Source of the DNA: an uncultured Bacilli bacterium
Lineage (GTDB): Bacteria > Bacillota_I > Bacilli_A > RF39 > UBA660
Assembly: GCA_910587745.1 (NCBI GenBank)
Contig: CAJUNE010000012.1
Span: 1-40,044, forward strand
Direction: 5' to 3'
Length of the DNA stretch: 40,044 bases
Shown: piece by piece, positions 8,665 through 15,834 of the stretch
Position numbering within the stretch: the stretch's first letter is position 1
Layout: each line of letters starts with the position of its first letter
Notes under the pieces: model-generated
Seen by the model: only the letters and a program-made list of their open reading frames with translations
Database searches by the model: none
What the model was told of the DNA's origin: nothing
Position numbers and translations under genes: made by a program

Positions 8665-9428
8665 TGAAAGTATGTGTTTTAGCAAGTGGATCAGGGGGCA
8701 ATTCCACTTATGTTGAAATTGGCGGTTATAAGATTTTGATAGACATTGGTCGTAATCGTAAATATATAGTTGATAAGTTAAAGGAAATAGAAGTGGACCC
8801 AGGTGAAATAAACTATATATTTATTAGCCATTTACATGATGACCATATATCAGCATTAAATACCTTTTTAAAAAAATATGCGCCAACAATTGTTATAAGT
8901 AAAAAAATGTTTGGGGAATTAGAAAGTATTCGTGAATATCCCCATATTTTAATTTATGAAGATGAAGTAATATTAAATAATGTTAAAGTTACGTGTATGC
9001 ATTCTAGTCATGATGCTACAGATTCCAGAAATTTTCTTTTTGAAAGTGGTAAAAATTCGGTTGTATATGTCACAGACACTGGCTATGTAAACTATAAAAA
9101 TTACAAATATTTACAAAATAAAGAAATATATTTATTTGAAGCCAATCACGATATAGAAAAGTTGCAACATGGACCATATCCAGATTGGTTAAAAAAACGA
9201 GTTTTATCAGACTACGGTCATTTATCAAATAATGCAAGTAGTATATATTTATCTAAATTAATTGGAGATAATACCAAAAAAATTTATTTAATGCATCTTT
9301 CTGAAAAAAACAATACTGAAGAACTAGCAATGAAAGAAATTACCAATATTTTTAGGACATATAATATCATGTTTAGTGATATTCATTGTGCTAAACCAGA
9401 TAAGATAAGTGAAGTGATGGAAGTATGA
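8664..9428 (+). CDS. walJ: WalJ/YycJ-type metallo-beta-lactamase fold hydrolase
   Basis: A cytoplasmic MBL-fold metal hydrolase linked in Bacilli to coordinating replication and wall metabolism. The N-terminal Leu-Ala-Ser-Gly-Ser-Gly-Gly-Asn-Ser is characteristic of the YycJ group. The metal motif His56-x-His58-x-Asp60-His61 is intact, and further ligand regions follow (His-Ser-Ser-His, Thr-Asp-Thr-Gly, His-Leu-Ser). Start and previous stop overlap (TAATG), implying translational coupling because no strong ribosome-binding site is seen. It ends in ATGA shared with rlmH. Its exact substrate is not established for the family. Confidence 0.9.
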   Translation: MKVCVLASGSGGNSTYVEIGGYKILIDIGRNRKYIVDKLKEIEVDPGEINYIFISHLHDDHISALNTFLKKYAPTIVISKKMFGELESIREYPHILIYEDEVILNNVKVTCMHSSHDATDSRNFLFESGKNSVVYVTDTGYVNYKNYKYLQNKEIYLFEANHDIEKLQHGPYPDWLKKRVLSDYGHLSNNASSIYLSKLIGDNTKKIYLMHLSEKNNTEELAMKEITNIFRTYNIMFSDIHCAKPDKISEVMEV

Positions 9429-9862
9429 TAAAAATAATATGTTTAGGTAAATTAAAAGAAAAGTATTTAACAGAGTTAACAGAAGATTATATAAAAAGAA
9501 TTAATAAATATCATAAAATAGAGCTTATAGAATTAAAAGATGAAGAAAATTTAGAAAATGAAGCTAGAAACATTATGAAATATATCGGAAATAAAGATTA
9601 TGTAATAACTTTAGAAATCGAGGGCAACTCCCTAACAAGTGAAGAGTTAGCCAAAATGATAGACAATACATTTATAACAAACAGTGCAATTACATTTATA
9701 ATTGGCTCATCAGAAGGATTACATGAAAGCATCAAAAAGAGAAGTAGTTATGCTTTATCATTTTCTAAATTTACTTTTCCCCATGGATTATTTAGAGGGA
9801 TTCTATTAGAACAAATATATAGAGCATTTAAAATTATAAATAATGAAAGATATCATAAGTAG
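9425..9862 (+). CDS. rlmH: 23S rRNA pseudouridine-1915 N3-methyltransferase
   Basis: SPOUT-fold enzyme that methylates pseudouridine 1915 in helix 69 of 23S rRNA on assembled ribosomes. The SAM-binding knot is visible as Ile-Ile-Gly-Ser-Ser-Glu-Gly-Leu (about residues 94-101). The conserved C-terminus ends in Arg-Tyr-His-Lys after Leu-Leu-Glu-Gln-Ile-Tyr-Arg-Ala. At 145 residues it is some ten shorter than the common length, but both ends are intact. Its ATG overlaps the walJ stop by 4 bp, so the two are coupled. Confidence 0.96.
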   Translation: MIKIICLGKLKEKYLTELTEDYIKRINKYHKIELIELKDEENLENEARNIMKYIGNKDYVITLEIEGNSLTSEELAKMIDNTFITNSAITFIIGSSEGLHESIKKRSSYALSFSKFTFPHGLFRGILLEQIYRAFKIINNERYHK

Positions 9863-9877
9863 AAAGTAGGTAGTATT

Positions 9878-10549
9878 ATGATAGGAAATGATTGGGATGA
9901 AAAACTAAAAGTTATATGGGATAGTGAAGGTTTTAAAAAGTTTTATAAAATAGTTGAAGAAGAATATAAAAATAAAATTATCTTTCCGCCCAAAGATCAT
10001 ATCTTTGAGGCTTTAAAATTAACCAGTTTTAAGGATACTAGAGTAGTAATAGTAGGCCAAGATCCCTATCATGGAGAAGGAGAAGCGCATGGTTTATCTT
10101 TTTCAGTTCAAAAAGGGGTAAAGGTTCCCCCATCACTACAAAATATATATAAAGAATTAGAAAGTGATTTAGGGATTCCACCAAGAAATAACGGCGATTT
10201 AACCGGTTGGGCTAAAAGTGGAGTTTTAATGCTTAATGCTGTGTTAACAGTTGTAAAAGATACACCAGCATCTCATCGAAAACTCGGATGGGAGAGATTA
10301 ACGGATTATATTATAAAAACTTTAAATGAAAAAGAAGAACCAGTAGTATTTATTCTATGGGGGAATTTTGCTAAAGAAAAAATGAGTTTAATTACAAATA
10401 AACATCACTTAATCTTAACCAGTCCTCATCCCAGTCCTTTCGCCGCACGTTATGGATTCTTTGGCTCTAAACCTTTTAGCAAAACTAATGAGTTCTTAAA
10501 AAGCAAGGGTTTAAAAGAGGTAGAATGGAACTTAGATAAAAATGATTAA
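9878..10549 (+). CDS. ung: Uracil-DNA glycosylase (family 1)
   Basis: Removes uracil from DNA to start base-excision repair. The water-activating motif GQDPYH is at residues 60-65 (catalytic Asp62), the Ser-Phe-Ser uracil pocket at 74-76, and the minor-groove loop His184-Pro-Ser-Pro is followed by the family's Phe-Phe-Gly-Ser-Lys-Pro-Phe-Ser. Its length of 223 is normal. An AAAGTAGGTAG site precedes the ATG, and the end overlaps the next gene by 8 bp. In an AT-rich genome cytosine deamination repair is a plausible housekeeping role. Confidence 0.98.
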   Translation: MIGNDWDEKLKVIWDSEGFKKFYKIVEEEYKNKIIFPPKDHIFEALKLTSFKDTRVVIVGQDPYHGEGEAHGLSFSVQKGVKVPPSLQNIYKELESDLGIPPRNNGDLTGWAKSGVLMLNAVLTVVKDTPASHRKLGWERLTDYIIKTLNEKEEPVVFILWGNFAKEKMSLITNKHHLILTSPHPSPFAARYGFFGSKPFSKTNEFLKSKGLKEVEWNLDKND

Positions 10550-11150
10550 AAATATAATTTTTGATTTAGGTGGAGTAGTTTTAAAATATGACATAAAATC
10601 TTATTTAACATCTATTGATATTCCAAAAGAAGAACATGAAACTTATAAGAATTTAATATGGGCAAGTGAAGAATGGCAAAAAGGCGATTCAGGAAATATT
10701 ACCTATGAAGAAATAATTGAAAATTTATGTAACAAATATCCAACGGATGAAGAAATAAGATATATCTTAGAAAATAAGAATAATGATATTCTTCTAAGTG
10801 AAATAACAGAAAGTGTAGAATACATAAAAGATTTAAAAAATAGAGGTTATAAAATTTATTTTTTATCAAATGTAAGTAAATGGGATATTGAATATAATAT
10901 AAAACGTTTTGAATTTTTTAAATTACAAGATGGTTCAGTATATTCTTGTGATATTAAATGTATAAAACCGGACAAAGAGTGTTATTATTATTTATTAAAT
11001 AAGTACAATTTAAAAGCAGAGGAATGTATATTTATTGATGATATTAAAGCAAATATAGAGGCAGCAAATAAGATTGGCATAAATGGAATATTATTTGATA
11101 CAATATCTAATGTTAAAGAGAAAGTAGAAAAAATAATAAATAAAAAATAG
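10542..11150 (+). CDS. HAD-superfamily phosphatase, YihX-like
   Basis: A cytoplasmic HAD hydrolase acting on small phosphorylated metabolites. Motif I is Phe-Asp8-Leu-Gly-Gly-Val-Val. The second Asp of the usual DxD is Gly, a pattern known in the YihX/epoxide-hydrolase-like branch. Motif II (Phe-Leu-Ser-Asn-Val-Ser), the motif III Lys in Ile-Lys-Pro-Asp-Lys, and motif IV (Phe-Ile-Asp-Asp) are all present, with a helical cap between motifs I and II. It is the last gene of the rplI operon and overlaps ung by 8 bp. Substrate unknown. Confidence 0.87.
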   Translation: MIKNIIFDLGGVVLKYDIKSYLTSIDIPKEEHETYKNLIWASEEWQKGDSGNITYEEIIENLCNKYPTDEEIRYILENKNNDILLSEITESVEYIKDLKNRGYKIYFLSNVSKWDIEYNIKRFEFFKLQDGSVYSCDIKCIKPDKECYYYLLNKYNLKAEECIFIDDIKANIEAANKIGINGILFDTISNVKEKVEKIINKK

Positions 11151-11170
11151 TCGTTTTCAAAACGGCTTTT
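11150..11170 (+). terminator. Terminator of the rplI-HAD operon
   Basis: GTCGTTTT and AAAACGGC form a stem (with one G-T pair) around a tiny central loop, followed by only four Ts. It is weaker-looking than others in the window, but it sits right at the stop codon. Confidence 0.6.
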
Positions 11171-11187
11171 AAAATTAAAATATATAC

Positions 11188-11216
11188 TTGTCAAAAATAA
11201 TTTTAAGTAATAGAAT
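11188..11216 (+). promoter_or_regulatory. Promoter of the 131-aa orphan gene
   Basis: -35 TTGTCA (11188-11193), 17-bp spacer, -10 TAGAAT (11211-11216). AAGAAGG precedes the ATG at 11241. Confidence 0.6.
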
Positions 11217-11240
11217 AATATATTTGAAAGAAGGTAAATT

Positions 11241-11636
11241 ATGAACGCGCCAGAATTTTTTAGATTAGGAATTATAGATCAGGGGCAACCAATAATTATA
11301 GGTAATAGAGTTTTTGAAAATCATGGTTTTAGTTTTTATAAAGGGTTAACCAATAATCATGACTTTATTAATATAATTTTTGCTTATATAGCAAAACATG
11401 ATATAGCTTTAACCGAACAAGAATTAATAAATAGAGGATTTGCAGTTGTAGACACAAGTAATATAAGTCAAGAATTATTACAAAAAGTTCCAATATTATA
11501 TTGTGACCGCGCATACGAAAAGAATAAAAAAGTATTTGATAAAGATGATGGTATCAAATTTTTAGATAGAAGCTTACCTTTAATGACAGACTCTTTAGAT
11601 TTATTTTTAAAAAGAAAAAAGGCGACTATACTTTAA
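11241..11636 (+). CDS. Unknown 131-aa soluble protein
   Basis: I do not recognise this protein. It has no signal peptide or membrane segment and is mixed alpha/beta by composition, with Gly-Asn-Arg-Val-Phe-Glu-Asn-His-Gly-Phe in the first third and a basic C-terminus. It has its own promoter and ribosome-binding site. Its last 11 bp overlap the convergent LemA-family gene, and the terminator hairpin of that gene is embedded in its final codons. Confidence 0.7.
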   Translation: MNAPEFFRLGIIDQGQPIIIGNRVFENHGFSFYKGLTNNHDFINIIFAYIAKHDIALTEQELINRGFAVVDTSNISQELLQKVPILYCDRAYEKNKKVFDKDDGIKFLDRSLPLMTDSLDLFLKRKKATIL

Positions 11637-11643
11637 AGTCGTC
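11611..11643 (-). terminator. Terminator of the LemA-family gene (minus strand)
   Basis: Read on the minus strand, GACGAC (11643-11638) pairs with GTCGCC (11626-11621) and is followed by TTTTTTCTTT from the A-rich stretch 11611-11620. The element lies inside the end of the convergent coding region. Confidence 0.55.
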
Positions 11644-12168
11644 TATTATTTCGTCTTCCATATCTTTTCCATCAAAGAAAAGTTTTAATTTAAAATTATG
11701 AATTCTTGCTATAAAATTTGTTGGAAACTTTCTAATTATAGCATTTTCTAAGCTAGTATTTTTATTATAATAATTTTTTGTCGCAGTTAGTTTCTCATCT
11801 AATCTTCTAATATTTTCGATTTCTTTATTTAAATCTTCATCACTATTTAAATTAAGATCATCAATCATTTTTAAAATCAAAGTAAACCCTTCATTTAACT
11901 TACGATCCATATCAAAGTTTGATATATTTATATCTCTAAGCTTTTCGTATTCTTTAAAATAATTCTTATCAGACTTCATATGTTTTTTCAAGCTATTACT
12001 AATTCTGATTAAAGTTTCATATTTAATTCTCAAATTTTCATCAATAATAGATTCCGCTTCCATAATTTTAGTTTTTAAATCATTAAGTTTATTAAAATAA
12101 ACAACATAATAAATACCACCAGAAGCTAAAATAATAATTATTATGAGAATAATACTTAAAGCTAACAT
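11626..12168 (-). CDS. LemA-family membrane protein
   Basis: A single N-terminal membrane helix (about residues 3-24) is followed by a cytoplasmic-type helical bundle. The C-terminal stretch Tyr-Asn-Lys-Asn-Thr-Ser-Leu-Glu-Asn-Ala-Ile, then Phe-Pro-Thr-Asn-Phe-Ile-Ala, matches the LemA signature (Tyr-Asn ... Phe-Pro-Ser-Asn). The family role is poorly defined; neighbours elsewhere often include membrane proteases or TPM proteins, but none is present here. TAGGTGAT precedes the ATG. At 180 residues it is near the family length. It is oriented against both neighbours, so it is transcribed alone. Confidence 0.8.
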   Translation of the reverse strand: MLALSIILIIIIILASGGIYYVVYFNKLNDLKTKIMEAESIIDENLRIKYETLIRISNSLKKHMKSDKNYFKEYEKLRDINISNFDMDRKLNEGFTLILKMIDDLNLNSDEDLNKEIENIRRLDEKLTATKNYYNKNTSLENAIIRKFPTNFIARIHNFKLKLFFDGKDMEDEIIDDFKV

Positions 12169-12302
12169 AATATCACCTACAATAAAAGTATAACAAGTTT
12201 TTCAATATTTTTAAAGTAGTAATAGCAAAATTTACAAAACAAAGTAACTTATATAAAAAAAATTATTGGCAAATTTTATAAATAGTTAAAAAGATATTTT
12301 TT

Positions 12303-12311
12303 TGATATAAT
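12303..12311 (+). promoter_or_regulatory. Extended -10 promoter of the DUF1848 gene
   Basis: TGATATAAT at 12303-12311, with no convincing -35 at normal spacing. The rest of the 160-bp gap from 12169 holds AT-rich DNA, with a possible minus-strand -10 (TATACT, 12192-12187) for the LemA gene, and no ORF. Confidence 0.55.
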
Positions 12312-12328
12312 ATTTTTTGTGATGAATA

Positions 12329-13216
12329 ATGATATTAAATGTAAGTGGTAGAACAGATATAGTAGCTTTTTATAGTAAATGGTTCAAAAATAGATATCAA
12401 GCTGGTTTTGTAGATGTAAGAAATCCTATATATCCCAAACTCATAAGTAGAATATATTTTAAAGATGTAGATTTAATAGTCTTTTGCACCAAAAATCCCC
12501 ATCCTATAATTGATTTTTTAAATAAGATAAAGGAGCCAATAATATTTCAAATTACCTTAACACCATATAAAAAAGATATTGAACCAAATATTCCAAACAA
12601 AAAAGAAGTTATCGAAGACATTAAAAAAATATCAGCTATTATAGGTAAAGAAAATATTTATATTAGGTATGATCCAATATTTTTAAATGATATTTATACT
12701 TTAGATTATCATATCAAAGCTTTTAATAAAATTTGTTTATTATTAGACGGGTATATAAATAAAATTATAATATCATTTATAGATGATTACAAAAATGTTC
12801 GTAAAAATATGAATGTTTTAAGAATTAAAAATTTTACTAATGAAGACTTTAAAAAAATAGGTTTAAAGTTTAGTAGTATTGCCAAGAAACATAATATGAC
12901 AGTTCAAACATGTAGTGAGTATAACAATTTAGGTGAATATGGATTTATTATAGATGATTGTGTATCTAAAAATTTAGCTAAAGAAAAAACAGGCAAAAGT
13001 TATCCAAAATGGAAAGCGCGAAATAATAAATATTGTAGTTGTGTAGCAATGACAGATATTGGGGCATATAACACATGTAATCATTTATGCAAATATTGTT
13101 ATGCAAATTTTGATGAAGAAAAAATAATAAAGAATAATGAATTACATAATCCTAAGTCTACATTATTAATAGGAGATATTAAACCAGATGATAATATCAA
13201 AATCAAAAACAAATGA
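12329..13216 (+). CDS. DUF1848 family, radical-SAM-like iron-sulfur protein
   Basis: The N-terminus Ser-Gly-Arg-Thr-Asp-Ile-Val-Ala-Phe-Tyr and the following Val-Arg-Asn-Pro are the DUF1848 hallmark. The barrel-like middle contains Arg-Tyr-Asp-Pro-Ile (about residues 112-116). The C-terminus has a full CxxxCxxC at Cys250, Cys254 and Cys257, then Tyr-Ala-Asn, with two more Cys at 236 and 238. This suggests a [4Fe-4S] cluster of radical-SAM type placed at the C-terminus instead of the N-terminus. The biochemical function is unknown. The stop TGA lies inside the -35 box of the sigma-factor promoter. The ribosome-binding site is weak (GTGATGA). Confidence 0.85.
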   Translation: MILNVSGRTDIVAFYSKWFKNRYQAGFVDVRNPIYPKLISRIYFKDVDLIVFCTKNPHPIIDFLNKIKEPIIFQITLTPYKKDIEPNIPNKKEVIEDIKKISAIIGKENIYIRYDPIFLNDIYTLDYHIKAFNKICLLLDGYINKIIISFIDDYKNVRKNMNVLRIKNFTNEDFKKIGLKFSSIAKKHNMTVQTCSEYNNLGEYGFIIDDCVSKNLAKEKTGKSYPKWKARNNKYCSCVAMTDIGAYNTCNHLCKYCYANFDEEKIIKNNELHNPKSTLLIGDIKPDDNIKIKNK

Positions 13217-13241
13217 CATTTTCAAGATTTTGTATTATAAT
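13213..13241 (+). promoter_or_regulatory. Promoter of the sigma-factor gene
   Basis: -35 ATGACA (13213-13218), 17-bp spacer, -10 TATAAT (13236-13241). The -35 contains the stop codon of the previous gene. AAGGAGG at 13258-13264 is the ribosome-binding site, with a longish 12-nt spacing to the ATG. Confidence 0.65.
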
Positions 13242-13276
13242 AAGACTAACAAATTTTAAGGAGGTTCAAAATTATA

Positions 13277-15154
13277 ATGAAAACTAATAACATAAGTCCT
13301 GAACTTTCTAGCAAAGAAATAAGAAAAATAATCGAAGATATAAAAAAAGATTATGTCTTTTTAAATTTATCTGTTGAAGATTTAATTGAAATATCAACCG
13401 GGGGGGGGGTATCAGAAAATAGTATCTTAGATACAAAGAAACTTGAAAACAAAATAAGAATTATAATAAAAGAATATATTAGTCAAAATATATCAGAAGA
13501 TGTTTTTGACTATTTATTATGTGAAAAATTAAATAGAGAATTAAACCTAACAAAAAATCCTTTAGACATGTTAGAGAAAGTTTGTAACTTTTTAAAAAGA
13601 ATAGGTTATGATTTAAAGGTAGAACAAATTAAAAATATATTAGCAAATGTTCCAATTATAAATAAAGCTATAAAAACTTTAGTAAATAAATATATAGAAA
13701 TTATAAATAATGGTGAGATGGATAGAATATCAGAAATACCATTAATTTTAATGTTTTTAGAAGTATATTGCGATGAGCATGATATTAAAACTATACCAGA
13801 TGAAATAAGTTTAACAACAAAAGAAAGCAGAAGTTTAGAAGCAACACATATGTATTTAAGAGATATTAATTTACCATTATTAAGTAAAAGTGATGAATTA
13901 GAATATGCAATAAGAAATAAAAATGGAGATTTAAAAGCAAGGGAAATATTAATAGAAAGAAACTTAAAGCTAGTAGTAAGTATAGCTAAGAGATATCTTG
14001 GGAGAGGTTTAGATTTTCTAGATTTAATACAAGAAGGAAACATAGGTTTAATCACCGCAATTGAAAAGTATGAACCTGATAAAGGTTATAAATTATCTAC
14101 ATATGCTACATGGTGGATAAGGCAAGGAATAACTAGATCAATCGCAGATAAAAGCAGCACAATTCGTGTACCAGTTCACATATATGAAAAGCAGAAGAAA
14201 TATTTCATGACTAGAAATAAATTAGAAAAAGAACTAGAAAGAGAGCCAACTCTAGAAGAAATAGCAATAGAAATGAATATGTCTATAGATAAAATTACAC
14301 AATTAGCCACTTCAGTACCAAATTTAACAAGTATAGATAGCAAAATTGGTGATGACGAAGATACAGAATTAGGAAATTTTATTCCAGATGATAGAGTAGA
14401 AATTGAATCAGCATATATTGATAAAGATTTGCACTCTAAAATATTTGAATTGCTAGATAGATGTAATTTATCAGATAAAGAAAAAGATATTTTAATTTTA
14501 CGCTTTGGTTTAAAAGGTAATGAAACATTAACTCTTGAGGAGATTGGTAAGATATATAAAATTACAAGAGAACGTATTCGTCAAATTGAAGCCACAGCTT
14601 TACAAAAGATTAGAAAATCGAGATACATAAAGAGTTTTGCCATATATATGAATAAGCCAAATAGAGCTATAGAATATATTGACGAAAGTAGAAGATTAGG
14701 TAAAGCAGCTATTGTAGAAGAAAGTACAATGAATAATATTAGATTTATATCTATTGAAAACATTAGTACAGATTTATTACCAAATTTAAGAGAAATCTTA
14801 GAAGAATTAACAGAAATAGAACAAAAAATGCTGCTTTTATATCTGGGATATTATGAAGGGAATAGACTAAATAATAAAGATAAAGGAGCATATTTTAATA
14901 TTAAAAGTTCATCATTTAGTCTTAAAGTAAAAAACATGATAATAGATTTAGAAAAAAAGTATACAGGCATAGATTTAAATGGCATATTCCAAGCCATTAG
15001 ATATAGCAATGGCGAACATGTTTCAAACGAAAAAAACAACAATTTAAGTATTAAAAGACCAAAGGAAGAAGGAAATAAAATGATAGAAAAATTAAAAGAA
15101 TTAATAGCTATATTACCAGAAAGACAAAAAAAGGTAATTAATTTACACTTATGA
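13277..15154 (+). CDS. Sigma-70 factor with N-terminal extension and extra sigma-4-like modules
   Basis: Directs RNA polymerase to promoters. Residues 1-185 are an unassigned helical extension. Regions 1.2-2 (about 186-300) include Asp-Leu-Ile-Gln-Glu-Gly-Asn-Ile-Gly-Leu and Ser-Thr-Tyr-Ala-Thr-Trp-Trp-Ile-Arg-Gln. Region 3 is at about 306-383. Region 4 (386-450) holds the HTH with Thr-Arg-Glu-Arg-Ile-Arg-Gln-Ile-Glu. These match primary (RpoD-like) sigma factors. After a normal C-terminus, a sigma-4-like module follows (503-583), and a second one starts at 602 but is cut at residue 625 by TGA. The frame continues open after that TGA to 15820. A run of ten Gs fills codons 42-45. No dnaG is adjacent, so whether this is the housekeeping factor is open. 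Confidence 0.9.
   Translation: MKTNNISPELSSKEIRKIIEDIKKDYVFLNLSVEDLIEISTGGGVSENSILDTKKLENKIRIIIKEYISQNISEDVFDYLLCEKLNRELNLTKNPLDMLEKVCNFLKRIGYDLKVEQIKNILANVPIINKAIKTLVNKYIEIINNGEMDRISEIPLILMFLEVYCDEHDIKTIPDEISLTTKESRSLEATHMYLRDINLPLLSKSDELEYAIRNKNGDLKAREILIERNLKLVVSIAKRYLGRGLDFLDLIQEGNIGLITAIEKYEPDKGYKLSTYATWWIRQGITRSIADKSSTIRVPVHIYEKQKKYFMTRNKLEKELEREPTLEEIAIEMNMSIDKITQLATSVPNLTSIDSKIGDDEDTELGNFIPDDRVEIESAYIDKDLHSKIFELLDRCNLSDKEKDILILRFGLKGNETLTLEEIGKIYKITRERIRQIEATALQKIRKSRYIKSFAIYMNKPNRAIEYIDESRRLGKAAIVEESTMNNIRFISIENISTDLLPNLREILEELTEIEQKMLLLYLGYYEGNRLNNKDKGAYFNIKSSSFSLKVKNMIIDLEKKYTGIDLNGIFQAIRYSNGEHVSNEKNNNLSIKRPKEEGNKMIEKLKELIAILPERQKKVINLHL
13400..13409 (+). repeat. Poly(G)10 homopolymer tract in the sigma-factor gene
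   Basis: Ten consecutive Gs encode Gly42-Gly43-Gly44 and the first base of Val45. No other G run in the window exceeds five. A gain of one G reaches a stop at present position 13420-13422, and a loss of one reaches a stop at 13428-13430, so the tract behaves as an on/off switch if it slips. Confidence 0.95.
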
Positions 15155-15820
15155 TTTTATGAAGGACCAAGATTAAAGTTAACTGATAAATGTGCTATGG
15201 CAGAATTATCTCAGCCCACATTTTCTAAAATAGTTAGAACAGTTTTAGAAGATTTAGCAAAAGAATTTCTTGGAATCGAAAATTTTGAAGAAGAAATAAA
15301 TAAAATAAGATTACAAAATGGTGAAAAAGTTAGAGGAATTAATAATTCTAAAAGAAGTCTTAGTACAGAAAAAACTTCAATATCTTCTACGAATGAGCCA
15401 GTCGAAATCAAAATGACAGAAACTCCAAAAATAACTGAAGGCGAAACGCCAGCGACTTCAATAGTAGAAAATGAAAGTCCAACTACTCCAATAGTTGAAG
15501 AACATCCATGTTTAACCATAACTCCTAATGCTGATAAACAAACCGAAGTTGTAACTAAACTAAATAGCACATTAAAAGCTCCAAGTTTTAAAGAATTAAT
15601 GAGTGATATGTCCGCAAAAGAAGCTATAATAATTAGTTTAAGATATGGCGATACTTTTGGATATTTAGGAAGAAATTATAGTATTGAAGAAATATCAAGA
15701 ATACTAGAAATTGATTCCGAAGAAGTAATAAGAACATGTCGAAAAGTATTATTCTACTTTAAAGATGAATTAGATTTATTCTTAAATACATTATTAAACG
15801 AAAATAATCCCTCAAGATAG
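15155..15820 (+). pseudogene. C-terminal part of the sigma factor beyond an in-frame TGA
   Basis: The frame of the upstream sigma gene continues directly past the TGA at 15152-15154. The first ATG is at 15197 and has no ribosome-binding site, so independent translation is doubtful. The sequence completes the second extra sigma-4-like module (to about 15330), passes a Thr/Pro/Glu-rich linker of about 75 residues, and ends with a third module (about 15580-15785, Phe-Lys-Glu-Leu-Met ... Ile-Glu-Glu-Ile-Ser-Arg-Ile-Leu). Read through, the whole protein would be 847 residues. Alternatives are a nonsense mutation, a sequence error, programmed readthrough, or a separate small protein from 15197. Confidence 0.7.
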
Positions 15821-15834
15821 GGGATTATTTTTTT
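15801..15834 (+). terminator. Strong terminator after the sigma-factor locus
   Basis: An 11-bp perfect stem (15801-15811 with 15821-15831, core AATAATCCC/GGGATTATT), a 9-nt loop and a long T tract. It can also serve the convergent DUF2974 gene. Confidence 0.88.

Noticed and set aside
13606..14055. Long minus-strand ORF (149 codons) opposite the sigma-factor gene
   Set aside because: It is antisense to the strongly conserved sigma region 2, lacks a ribosome-binding site, and its hydrophobic composition is that expected from the complement of Lys/Glu-rich AT-rich codons.
15152..15820. Alternative genetic code (TGA read as Trp or Gly) across the genome
   Set aside because: TGA terminates walJ, the DUF1848 gene, merR and nfo, Trp is written TGG throughout, and apart from 15152 no TGA interrupts a recognisable gene.
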